DNA from: an uncultured Lachnospiraceae bacterium
Lineage (GTDB): Bacteria; Bacillota_A; Clostridia; Lachnospirales; Lachnospiraceae
NCBI GenBank assembly: GCA_905207905.1
Contig: CAJLNC010000027.1
Span: 1-30,078 of the forward strand
Reading direction: 5' to 3'
Length of the DNA stretch: 30,078 nt
Below the pieces are notes generated by a model. The model was given only the letters and a program-made list of their open reading frames with translations. It was not told the origin of the DNA and did not search any database. Numbering within the stretch: position 1 is the first letter of the stretch; each line of letters opens with the position of its first letter. The position numbers were made by a program, and so were the translations under genes. Below, piece after piece: positions 1-6,992 of the stretch.

Positions 1-68
1 TATCAACAATGTCGCTTGATTTTAGAGGACGCTATTCACGAAAACTGACATTTAACGGAGGAAGCACA

Positions 69-254
69 ATGTACAAGAATCATGAAGGATATCCGGATCC
101 AGCCGCAGGAGCTGCGATCCATGAAGCGGACAGGCCGCCAGAAGATTACCGCAAGGCCGTCCGCATGATGCTCTTTACCGCGAAGTGCATGGGCTACCAT
201 GTGGAGGACACGATCCGGTTAAGAGACGAGAAGACAGGGAGGTTGTGGCCGTGA
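69..254 (+). CDS. Small phage-type protein (61 aa)
   Basis: A 61-residue protein starting MYKNHEGYPDPAAG. The start at 69 is chosen because a GGAGG ribosome site lies just upstream (58-62); an in-frame ATG at 9 lacks one. The motif GYPDPxAGxAIHEAD is, as I remember it, typical of very small conserved proteins in the early or middle region of prophages of Clostridia; no function is known to me. There is no membrane segment or signal peptide. Its stop overlaps the next gene, and all genes up to base 700 run in one direction with almost no spacing, as in a phage transcription unit. The phage assignment is an inference from size, packing and sequence style. Confidence 0.7.
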   Translation: MYKNHEGYPDPAAGAAIHEADRPPEDYRKAVRMMLFTAKCMGYHVEDTIRLRDEKTGRLWP

Positions 255-388
255 ATGTACTTAAGGAAGTGGTAATTATTCTGTGGGCCATAACAGGGAC
301 GGTCAATCTGATACGGCATAACATTGACCGTTGGGATTACCTGATGGTCTGGGGTTCCCTGATGGCGGTGCTGATGATCTGGAGGTGA
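251..388 (+). CDS. Tiny single-span membrane protein of the prophage (45 aa)
   Basis: A GTG-initiated ORF whose start overlaps the stop of the preceding gene (GTGA overlap), with a GGGAGG ribosome site at 237-242. The product is only 45 residues, with a hydrophobic helix near the N-terminus (VVIILWAITGTVNLI) and a second hydrophobic stretch at the C-terminus (YLMVWGSLMAVLMIW), so it is probably a small membrane peptide. A longer reading from an ATG at 185 would overlap the upstream gene by 70 bases and has no better ribosome site. I do not recognise the family. The translationally coupled position suggests it belongs to the same phage operon. Confidence 0.55.
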   Translation: MNVLKEVVIILWAITGTVNLIRHNIDRWDYLMVWGSLMAVLMIWR

Positions 389-392
389 TGTT

Positions 393-623
393 ATGCCGGG
401 GCCAGTATATTATGACCTGTACGATTGTGGAAAGCTTGTAGGGCGGTACAGTGGCATTGAGCTGCAAAAGAGATTTGGCTGGAAGTGCAGGCCTCAGGTC
501 GATAAGTACAGTGATATGGGGATCCTGTACCAGAAGCGGTACCTGATTGTCCGAGTGGATATGGAAACCTGGGCGGCTGAGTGGGATGAGGCCAGACAGA
601 GGATTTTGAGGGCGAGGAGGTGA
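393..623 (+). CDS. Small phage-type protein (76 aa)
   Basis: A 76-residue protein (MPGPVYYDLYDCGKLVG...) preceded by GGAGGTGATGTT, a strong ribosome site, 4 bases after the previous stop. The layout (short beta-rich N-terminus, then GIELQKRFG and VDKYSDMG, then a basic end ILRARR) resembles short phage proteins that present host or phage operator-like recognition helices, but no motif is decisive. It reads straight into the ribosome site of the chimeric gene that follows (GAGGAGG within its last codons). Function unknown; assignment to the prophage rests on packing, direction and neighbours. Confidence 0.65.
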   Translation: MPGPVYYDLYDCGKLVGRYSGIELQKRFGWKCRPQVDKYSDMGILYQKRYLIVRVDMETWAAEWDEARQRILRARR

Positions 624-628
624 TACCG

Positions 629-1315
629 TTGGACAAGCAGATATTGGAGCAGTACATAGATGCCTGCGAGCTGATTAAGGACACCAAGGATGAGATCCGG
701 AAGCTGGGAACAGTCAACGTCAATGCCATTGAAGAATACAAAGAAGTTTCGGAACGTTATACGTTCCTGAAAGGGCAGCATGATGATCTGGTTGAGGCAG
801 AGCAGACGCTGCTCGGCATCATAGAAGATCTCGACAGCGGCATGAGAAAACAGTTTCTGGAAAAGTTTGCGGAAATCCAGAAAGAATTCAATGCATCATT
901 CAAGCACCTGTTCGGCGGCGGACATGGAGCTTTGGAACTGGTGGAGGATGAGGATATTCTCGAATGTGGCATCCGCATCATCGCGCAGCCGCCGGGAAAG
1001 AAGCTGCAGAATATGATGCAGCTTTCCGGAGGAGAGAAGGCTCTGGCAGCGATTGCTCTGCTCTTTGCCATTCAGAATTTAAAACCCTCCCCCTTCTGTC
1101 TGCTGGATGAGATCGAGGCGGCTTTGGATGAGAGCAATGTGGAACGGTATGCGGGGTATCTGCACAAGTTGACAAAGCATACGCAGTTTATTATTATTAC
1201 ACATAGAAGAGGAACTATGGCGGCGGCGGATCGTCTCTACGGTATTACCATGCAGGAGAAAGGGGTTTCTGCCCTGGTTTCTGTAAATCTGATTGAAGAG
1301 GAACTGGACAAATAA
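629..1315 (+). pseudogene. smc: smc 3' fragment fused in frame to the 5' end of a phage gene
   Basis: The ORF has two origins. Residues 1 to about 21 (starting MDKQILEQYIDACELI) resemble the N-terminus of a phage late-regulator/HTH-type protein. From about residue 22 (EIRKLGTVNVNAIEEYKEV) onward it is the C-terminal part of the SMC chromosome-segregation ATPase: end of the coiled coil, then the C-lobe of the head with the ABC signature LSGGEK at residues 132-137 and Walker B FCLLDEIEAALDE around D160-E161, then the ITHRRGTM switch region. The N-lobe with Walker A, the hinge and most of the coiled coil (nearly 1000 residues in a full SMC) are absent. TTG at 629 is preferred because AGGAGG at 615-620 gives an 8-base gap; the GTG at 620 lies inside that site. 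ftsY follows, the usual smc neighbour. The 228-aa chimera could be translated but cannot bind ATP alone. A long deletion instead of an insertion cannot be excluded from this window. Confidence 0.88.
689..710 (+). other. Prophage/chromosome junction (candidate att site)
   Basis: Upstream of this stretch the reading frame is phage-like and downstream it is SMC. The residues encoded here (DEIRKLG) fit both parents: SMC proteins of Clostridia carry a similar E-I-R-K/R-L-G before VNVNAIEEY, and the phage protein carries D/E-I-R-K-L after ACELIK. The recombination core should therefore lie within these about 20 bases. The matching other junction is outside the window, so the exact core, and whether a tyrosine or a serine integrase made it, cannot be determined. 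Confidence 0.6.
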
Positions 1316-1370
1316 TAGAAAACAAATTGGAGCAAAATGAGACAAATAATCTGGGAAGGGAAGGCGAAGG

Positions 1371-2321
1371 ATGGAAGAGAAAAAGGGATTTTTTAAACGT
1401 CTGGTGGCAGGGCTGACTAAGACAAGAGACAACATTGTATCTGGAATCGATTCTATTTTCAATGGATTTTCCAGTATTGACGAGGATTTTTATGAGGAGA
1501 TTGAAGAAATCCTGGTGATGGGAGATCTGGGCATCAACGCAACGGCCTCTATCATTGAGGATCTGAAGAAAAAAGTGAAGGAGCAGAATATTAAGGATCC
1601 TGCCCAGTGCAAGCAGCTTTTGATCCAGAGCATCAAAGATGAGATGAATGTAGGGGAGACGGCCTATGAATTTGAGAACCGAAAATCTGTGGTTCTGGTG
1701 GTGGGAGTCAACGGCGTTGGTAAGACCACCAGCGTAGGCAAACTGGCAGGCAAGCTGACAGAACAGGGAAAAAAGGTGGTACTGGCGGCAGCGGATACCT
1801 TCCGGGCAGCGGCAGGAGAACAGCTTACCGAGTGGGCCAGGAGGGCCGGGGTGGATATTATCACCGGTCAGGAAGGCTCGGATCCCGGATCTGTGATCTT
1901 TGATGCAGTGGCAGCGGCCAAGGCCCGGAATGCAGATGTTCTGCTGTGCGATACGGCAGGCCGGCTCCACAATAAAAAGAATCTGATGAATGAGCTGGGA
2001 AAGATTAACCGGATCATTGACCGGGAATATCCGGAGGCCTTTAAGGAGACACTGGTGGTTCTGGATGGCACCACAGGACAGAACGCCCTGTCCCAGGCCA
2101 GACAGTTTGAGGAGGTGACGGATATCACCGGCATCATTCTTACCAAGCTGGACGGCACTGCCAAGGGAGGCATTGCGGTGGCTATTCACTCAGAGCTGGG
2201 CATTCCGGTAAAATACATCGGCGTAGGTGAGACCATTGATGATCTGCAGAAGTTCAATGCGGATGAGTTTGTGAATGCATTGTTTGATGTGAAACATCCG
2301 GAACAGGAAACGGGATGTTAG
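1371..2321 (+). CDS. ftsY: FtsY, signal recognition particle receptor GTPase
   Basis: FtsY is the membrane-associated receptor that docks the SRP-ribosome complex at the Sec translocon; its GTPase pairs with that of Ffh, encoded later in this window. The 316-residue product has a short acidic/helical N domain, then the NG GTPase: G1 GVNGVGKTT at residues 112-120, the DTFRAAAGEQL stretch, G3 DTAGRL, G4 TKLDGTAKGG, and the closing GVGE-IDDLQKF motif typical of SRP GTPases. The long acidic A domain of enterobacterial FtsY is missing, as is usual in Firmicutes. It starts 55 bases after the smc fragment, with a modest GGGAAGG ribosome site. It may depend on transcription entering from the prophage side, since I see no clear promoter in that gap. 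Confidence 0.97.
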   Translation: MEEKKGFFKRLVAGLTKTRDNIVSGIDSIFNGFSSIDEDFYEEIEEILVMGDLGINATASIIEDLKKKVKEQNIKDPAQCKQLLIQSIKDEMNVGETAYEFENRKSVVLVVGVNGVGKTTSVGKLAGKLTEQGKKVVLAAADTFRAAAGEQLTEWARRAGVDIITGQEGSDPGSVIFDAVAAAKARNADVLLCDTAGRLHNKKNLMNELGKINRIIDREYPEAFKETLVVLDGTTGQNALSQARQFEEVTDITGIILTKLDGTAKGGIAVAIHSELGIPVKYIGVGETIDDLQKFNADEFVNALFDVKHPEQETGC

Positions 2322-2358
2322 TACAGCGAATATAACAGGACTTTACCATTCGTTGTAC
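2321..2358 (+). other. Imperfect hairpin between ftsY and ilvA
   Basis: GTACAGCGAAT at 2321-2331 pairs with ATTCGTTGTAC at 2348-2358 (11 pairs, one of them G-U). There is no T-run after it, so it is not a standard terminator. It begins at the last base of ftsY and may separate or stabilise transcripts. No T-box specifier or leader-peptide features are visible ahead of ilvA. Confidence 0.4.
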
Positions 2359-2413
2359 CAGAACAGGCAGTTTTGGACGGAATATGAAAATCACAGGAAG
2401 AGGAGAGACAGTT

Positions 2414-3625
2414 ATGCTGACATTAGAAGCATTTGAGGAAGCTTCTGAGATCGTCCGAAAGGTGACCCAGGAGACCAAGCTGGTATACAGTGAGTATTTC
2501 AGTGCCCAGACAGGGAATAAAGTGTATTTAAAACCGGAAAATATGCAGGTGACAGGCGCATATAAGATTCGGGGTGCATATTATAAGTGTAGCACCCTGA
2601 CAGAGGAGGAGCGGGCCAAGGGACTGATCACCGCCTCGGCGGGAAATCATGCCCAGGGTGTGGCCTATGCGGCCAGGGCTTTTGGCTGCAAGGCTGTGAT
2701 CGTTATGCCTACCACCACTCCGCTTATGAAAGTAAATCGCACCAAAAGCTATGGTGCGGAAGTGATTCTTCACGGGGATGTGTACGATGAAGCCTGCGCC
2801 CATGCTCTGGAGCTGGCAAAGGAGAACGGGTATACTTTTATCCATCCCTTTGATGACCCGGCGGTGGCTACGGGACAGGGAAGCATTGCCATGGAGATCT
2901 TCAAGGAACTGCCTTTGGTAGATTATATCCTGGTTCCTGTAGGCGGCGGCGGTTTGGCCACGGGCGTATCGACTCTGGCAAAGCTTTTAAATCCCAAGAT
3001 CCGGGTGATTGGCGTGGAGCCTGCCGGAGCGGCTTGTTTAAAAGCCTCCAGAGAAGCTGGAAAGGTGGTGACACTGCCTGGGGTGAATACTATTGCAGAC
3101 GGAACTGCAGTCAAGACACCGGGAGAGCAGGTATTCCCCTATCTGCAGAAAAATCTGGATGATGTGATCACGGTGGAGGATGATGAGCTGATCGTAGCCT
3201 TTCTGGACATGGTAGAAAACCACAAGATGGTGGTGGAAAATTCCGGGCTTCTTACCGTAGCGGCATTAAAGCATCTGAATGTAAAAGGGAAAAAAGTAGT
3301 GTCTGTTTTAAGCGGCGGAAATATGGATGTGATCACCATGGCATCTGTGGTGCAGCATGGCCTGATTCAGAGAGACCGGATCTTTACCATCTCGGTACTG
3401 CTTCCGGATAAGCCCGGCGAGTTGGTGCAGGTGGCAGCCATTATTGCAAAGGAGCAGGGCAATGTGATTAAACTGGAGCATAACCAGTTTGTGAGCACAA
3501 ACCGGAATGCGGCGGTAGAACTTCGCATTACCCTGGAGTGTTTTGGAACGGAGCATAAGGCCAAGATTGTGGAGGCTTTAAGAAAACAGGGGTATGATCC
3601 GAAGTTTGAGAATGCCAGCCTGTAA
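2414..3625 (+). CDS. ilvA: Threonine ammonia-lyase (threonine dehydratase), ACT-domain form
   Basis: A PLP enzyme that deaminates threonine to 2-oxobutanoate, the entry step to isoleucine or, in fermenters, a threonine catabolic route. PLP-binding lysine K51 lies in TGAYKIRGA; the substrate loop SAGNHAQG and glycine loop VGGGGLATG that holds the PLP phosphate are present. The C-terminal ~75 residues (FTISVLLPDKPGELVQVAAII...) form one ACT-like regulatory domain. At 403 residues it matches the single-ACT type shared by many Clostridia; biosynthetic (ilvA) and catabolic (tdcB) naming cannot be separated by sequence alone. The start at 2414 follows GAGGAGA at the right distance; the ATG at 2384 adds ten residues without a good ribosome site. 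It lies directly after ftsY, a common place for it in this group as I recall. Confidence 0.93.
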   Translation: MLTLEAFEEASEIVRKVTQETKLVYSEYFSAQTGNKVYLKPENMQVTGAYKIRGAYYKCSTLTEEERAKGLITASAGNHAQGVAYAARAFGCKAVIVMPTTTPLMKVNRTKSYGAEVILHGDVYDEACAHALELAKENGYTFIHPFDDPAVATGQGSIAMEIFKELPLVDYILVPVGGGGLATGVSTLAKLLNPKIRVIGVEPAGAACLKASREAGKVVTLPGVNTIADGTAVKTPGEQVFPYLQKNLDDVITVEDDELIVAFLDMVENHKMVVENSGLLTVAALKHLNVKGKKVVSVLSGGNMDVITMASVVQHGLIQRDRIFTISVLLPDKPGELVQVAAIIAKEQGNVIKLEHNQFVSTNRNAAVELRITLECFGTEHKAKIVEALRKQGYDPKFENASL

Positions 3626-3657
3626 TTGAGATACTGAGACAGAGAGGGAGTTTGACT

Positions 3658-5004
3658 GTGGAGACACAGAAGAAAGGGGATCTGACAACAGGTTCCATAG
3701 GAAAGAAAATGTTGTTTTTCAGCCTGCCGCTGATGGTTTCCAATTTGCTGCAGGTACTGTTCAACATGGCGGATATTGCAGTGGTGGGACAGTTTGCAGG
3801 ATCCAGCGCCCTGGGTTCTGTAGGTTCTACCACCACTCTGGTGGGAATGTTTACCGGAGCGCTGATCGGAATGGGCGGCGGCATTAATGTGCTGGCCGCC
3901 AGATATTTTGGAGCAAGAGATAAAAAAGGCACTGAAGAAACGATTCATACGGCGTTGCTTCTGAGCATACTTATAGGTGGAGCACTGCTTCTGGCCGGGG
4001 TTCTTTTTTCGCGGCCGATTCTGGAACTGTTAAAGACAAAGCCGGAGCTTTTGGAGGGGGCGGTTCTCTATATTCGGATTTATTTCCTGGGACTTCCGGC
4101 CCTGGCAGTCTACAATTTCGGTAATGCTGTGTTCAGTGCAGCGGGAGATACCAAGCGGCCTCTGTTTTATTTGGGGTTTGCAGGGATTGTCAATGTTTGT
4201 CTGAATCTGTTTTTTGTGATCTGCTGTGGGATGGCAGAGGAGGGAGTGGCTCTGGCCAGTGTGATCTCTCAATACATTTCCGCAGCGCTGATTCTTGCGG
4301 CCCTGTTTCGCAGCAGGGAGGATTATAAGCTGCGGCCTGGCTGTCTGAAAATCCATAAGGAAAAGGCACGGTTGATTTTGCAGATTGGAGTTCCCTCTGC
4401 GATGCAGAATGCCATCTTCCAGATTGCCAATTTGTTTATTCAGGTTGGAGTCAATTCTTTCAGCGCCACTATGGTAGCAGGCAATTCAGCGGCAGCCAAT
4501 GCAGATTCACTGATCTACGATGTGATGGCAGCCTTTTACATGGCCTGCGGCAGTTTTATGGGGCAGAATTACGGCGCAGGGAAAAAGAAGCGGGTGATGA
4601 GAAGCTATCTGATCAGTCTGGCCTATTCTTTCGGCATTGGAACAGTCATGGGACTTTCGCTGGTATTTTTTGGGGAAGGCTTCCTGGGACTGTTTACTTC
4701 CGATCCGGCAGTGATTGATGCAGGAATGAAACGCCTTACTATCATGGGTTTTTCCTACGGAATCTCTGCCTTTATGGATGCCACCATTGCCGCTTCCAGG
4801 GCGCTGGGCAAAAGTCTGATTCCCACGGTGATTGTGATCCTGGGCTCCTGTGTGTTTCGGGTAATCTGGGTGTACACGGTATTTGCCTATTTCAGAACCA
4901 TTCCGTCTTTGTATCTGCTGTATGTGTTTTCCTGGACGATTACAGCGGCTGCGGAGATCGCCTATTTCAGAAAGATATACCGGAGTCAGGTGACGCTGGC
5001 TTAG
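3658..5004 (+). CDS. MATE-family multidrug/cation exporter
   Basis: A 448-residue polytopic membrane protein with about 12 helices and the signs of the MATE family: an opening LPLMVSNLLQVLFNMADIAVVGQFAG and the matching second-half segment IGVPSAMQNAIFQIANLFIQVGVN, which mark the two six-helix bundles. A pattern GQNYGAG follows helix 8. MATE proteins export cationic drugs, dyes or metabolites in exchange for Na+ or H+; the substrate here is unknown. The GTG at 3658 is chosen because GAGGGAG at 3644-3650 leaves a 7-base spacing; the TTG at 3652 would be too close. It begins 32 bases after ilvA and is probably co-transcribed. Confidence 0.92.
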   Translation: METQKKGDLTTGSIGKKMLFFSLPLMVSNLLQVLFNMADIAVVGQFAGSSALGSVGSTTTLVGMFTGALIGMGGGINVLAARYFGARDKKGTEETIHTALLLSILIGGALLLAGVLFSRPILELLKTKPELLEGAVLYIRIYFLGLPALAVYNFGNAVFSAAGDTKRPLFYLGFAGIVNVCLNLFFVICCGMAEEGVALASVISQYISAALILAALFRSREDYKLRPGCLKIHKEKARLILQIGVPSAMQNAIFQIANLFIQVGVNSFSATMVAGNSAAANADSLIYDVMAAFYMACGSFMGQNYGAGKKKRVMRSYLISLAYSFGIGTVMGLSLVFFGEGFLGLFTSDPAVIDAGMKRLTIMGFSYGISAFMDATIAASRALGKSLIPTVIVILGSCVFRVIWVYTVFAYFRTIPSLYLLYVFSWTITAAAEIAYFRKIYRSQVTLA

Positions 5005-5197
5005 CGATGACAGGTGGAAACTCTGGAAAACGGTAAGGTGGAAACAAGGCTATCTGTGAAGAAAAATGGACTGCGTACAGAGTTATGTTCAGATACCAAA
5101 AAAATTAGCCGGATCCTATCTGGGAAGAAAGACCGTCTGTGTGCAGAAAAAAGGGGTTGTACACGGATACTATAGTATAGAAGAGACAGGAGGATTT

Positions 5198-5980
5198 ATG
5201 GACTTTTTAGCAATCCTGCTGCTTCCCATGCTGGGGACCACCCTGGGAGCGGCAACGGTATTTTTTGTTAAGAACAAGATCAATGAGGGGGTGGAGAAGC
5301 TGCTGCTGGGGTTTGCGGCCGGAGTAATGATAGCGGCTTCTGTCTGGTCACTTCTGATACCTGCTATTGAGATGGCAGAAGAACACACGGGAACAGGCAT
5401 GGCCTGGCTGCCTGCGGCGGCAGGCTTCCTCCTTGGCGTACTGTTTCTTTTACTTCTGGACAGCGTGATTCCTCATCTACACGCAAAAAGTCAGGAGCCG
5501 GAGGGCGTGAAAACCAGTTTCTCCAAAACTGTAATGCTGGTTCTGGCAGTGACTCTTCATAATCTTCCGGAGGGAATGGCAGTTGGAGTCACTTTTGCGG
5601 GAGCCCATATGGGAAATACCGGTATCACCATGGCGGGAGCTGTGACTCTGGCTCTTGGAATTGCCATACAGAATTTTCCGGAGGGAGCCATCATCTCCCT
5701 TCCCTTGAAAGGGGAGGGCGTGGGCAGGAGACGGGCGTTTCTTTACGGAGCCGGCTCCGGGATTGTGGAGCCTATCGGCGCTGTAATTACCATTCTTCTG
5801 GCTGAGCAGGTGGTTCCCATTCTTCCTTACCTGCTTGCTTTTGCAGCGGGAGCCATGATCTATGTGGTGGTGGAGGAGCTGATACCGGAATCCCAGATGG
5901 GGAGGCACTCCAACATTGGAACGGTGGGGGTGGCCCTTGGGTTTGCGCTGATGATGGTTCTGGATGTGGCTTTGGGATAG
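5198..5980 (+). CDS. ZIP-family divalent metal transporter
   Basis: A 260-residue membrane protein of the GufA/ZupT-like ZIP group, which imports zinc and sometimes iron or manganese. The two metal-binding helices are clear: HNLPEGMAVGV and the second NFPEGAIISLPL, followed by EPIGA. About eight hydrophobic segments are present, with a short loop holding PHLHAKS between helices 3 and 4. The ATG at 5198 follows ACAGGAGGATTT; an in-frame ATG at 5066 would add 44 residues with no membrane segment and no ribosome site. It is about 190 bases downstream of the MATE gene. I see no clear Zur or Fur palindrome in that gap, so regulation is open. Confidence 0.93.
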   Translation: MDFLAILLLPMLGTTLGAATVFFVKNKINEGVEKLLLGFAAGVMIAASVWSLLIPAIEMAEEHTGTGMAWLPAAAGFLLGVLFLLLLDSVIPHLHAKSQEPEGVKTSFSKTVMLVLAVTLHNLPEGMAVGVTFAGAHMGNTGITMAGAVTLALGIAIQNFPEGAIISLPLKGEGVGRRRAFLYGAGSGIVEPIGAVITILLAEQVVPILPYLLAFAAGAMIYVVVEELIPESQMGRHSNIGTVGVALGFALMMVLDVALG

Positions 5981-6243
5981 AGACAAAGGCTGGAGATTCA
6001 GAAACTTTTCAGATTATTTAGCGCTGGTGCACAAAGGAGAGCTGGCGCGCCTTTTGTAGAGAGAGGATGCTGTAAAATATTGCTTATGGTGGATTTTCCG
6101 TATGTTTTCCATAGAAAACCATTTTGGTTTTCCTGAAAAAATAAGGAAAAAATACCGGGGGGCGCAGTTTGCAGTATCCTTATTTTTATGGGATTAAGAA
6201 AGTCCTTACTTTTTTAGAATAAAAACATGGTGGGCAGACTCTC
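5981..6243 (+). other. Gene-free spacer with two inverted repeats
   Basis: No ORF is supported here. The stretch holds GAAAACC-ATTTT-GGTTTTC (6114-6132) and a perfect 11-base inverted repeat, AAAAATAAGGA at 6136-6146 against TCCTTATTTTT at 6177-6187, enclosing a G-rich loop. The A-run/T-run symmetry suggests a weak bidirectional terminator for the ZIP gene, but the stem is AT-rich and the loop long. Confidence 0.4.
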
Positions 6244-6273
6244 CATAAAAAACACATAAAACTGTGATAAAAT
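6244..6273 (+). promoter_or_regulatory. Promoter and probable operator of the OmpR-type two-component operon
   Basis: An extended -10 element (TG-A-TAAAAT, TAAAAT at 6268-6273) is preceded by CACATAAAAC at 6253-6262, with a CATAAAA half-site 11 bases further upstream (6244-6250). The same CACATAAAAC lies at exactly the same distance from an extended -10 in front of the secreted-protein gene (8540-8549), which suggests both promoters are bound by the response regulator encoded here. There is no good -35 hexamer, as expected for an activator-dependent promoter. The operator role is inferred. Confidence 0.55.
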
Positions 6274-6329
6274 ATTGACGGGAGCAGGAAGAAGCAAGAA
6301 GACTGCAAAACAACCGTTGGAGGGGAAAC

Positions 6330-6992
6330 ATGGCACAGATATTAGTGATTGAGGATGATAAGGAGATTCAGGCAGTGCTGGAGAACTATCTTATAGAAGA
6401 GGGATACTCTGTTTTTCTGGCAGGGGACGGACTGGAGGGGATTGCGGCCTTTCATGGAAAGGAAGCGGATCTGATTCTGCTGGATGTGATGCTTCCTAAG
6501 ATAGATGGGTTTACCGTGCTGGAGCTGATACGAAAAGAATCTCAGATCCCGGTGATTCTGGTGACGGCCAGAGACAGTGTGGAGGATCAGGTAAATGGAT
6601 TTGATCTTCTGGCAGATGATTATGTGACAAAGCCCTTTGATATGCCGGTACTGCTGTGCAAGATCCGGGCAGTGCTGCGAAGAGCAGGAAGCCGGGAAGG
6701 GGGAGAGCGGCTGCGTTACCGGGATCTGGAGCTGGATGAAGAGGAATACCGGGGATATTTTAAGGGCAGAGAGTTTGAGCTGACCCAGAAGGAGTTTGAA
6801 TTGCTGCGGGTGTTCCTTACAGCGCCAGGGAAGGTGTATACCAGACAGAGCCTTTTGGATCAGGTGTGGGGCTTTGATTATTTTGGAGAGGAGCGGATCG
6901 TGGATACTCATATTAAAAATCTTAGAAAAAAACTGGGTGCAGATTATATTCAGACGGTGCGCGGGGTGGGCTACCGGGTGGAAAAGCAATGA
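6330..6992 (+). CDS. OmpR/PhoB-family response regulator
   Basis: A 220-residue regulator with a receiver domain and a winged-helix DNA-binding domain. The acidic pocket (E8, D9, D10), phosphorylated D52 (LILLDVMLP) and K101 (DYVTKPF) are in place. The C-terminal half has the OmpR pattern: ELTQKEFELLRVFL, then YTRQSLLDQVWGFDYFGEERIVDTHIKNLRKKL and a terminal TVRGVGYR. The kinase gene overlaps its stop (ATGA), so the two are translationally coupled. Direct repeats upstream of its promoter, and again upstream of the following secreted-protein gene, suggest autoregulation and a local target. It resembles VanR/cell-envelope-stress regulators in size, but no signal can be assigned. Confidence 0.95.
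   Translation: MAQILVIEDDKEIQAVLENYLIEEGYSVFLAGDGLEGIAAFHGKEADLILLDVMLPKIDGFTVLELIRKESQIPVILVTARDSVEDQVNGFDLLADDYVTKPFDMPVLLCKIRAVLRRAGSREGGERLRYRDLELDEEEYRGYFKGREFELTQKEFELLRVFLTAPGKVYTRQSLLDQVWGFDYFGEERIVDTHIKNLRKKLGADYIQTVRGVGYRVEKQ

Noticed and set aside
391..741. Minus-strand ORF of 116 aa opposite the phage genes
   Set aside because: It overlaps the well-supported plus-strand phage genes, has no good ribosome site and its sequence is a low-quality shadow (many Ser, Thr, Pro).
1245..2189. Minus-strand ORF of 314 aa opposite ftsY
   Set aside because: It is the antisense of a certain ftsY gene; its composition (rich in His, Gln, Leu, Cys) is typical of a shadow frame.
2322..2413. Possible T-box or leader-peptide control of ilvA
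   Set aside because: No T-box sequence, specifier loop or run of branched-chain codons was seen; only one plain hairpin.
5066..5197. N-terminal extension of the ZIP gene
   Set aside because: The extra 44 residues have no ribosome site, no membrane segment and no resemblance to the family; ATG 5198 has a perfect AGGAGG.
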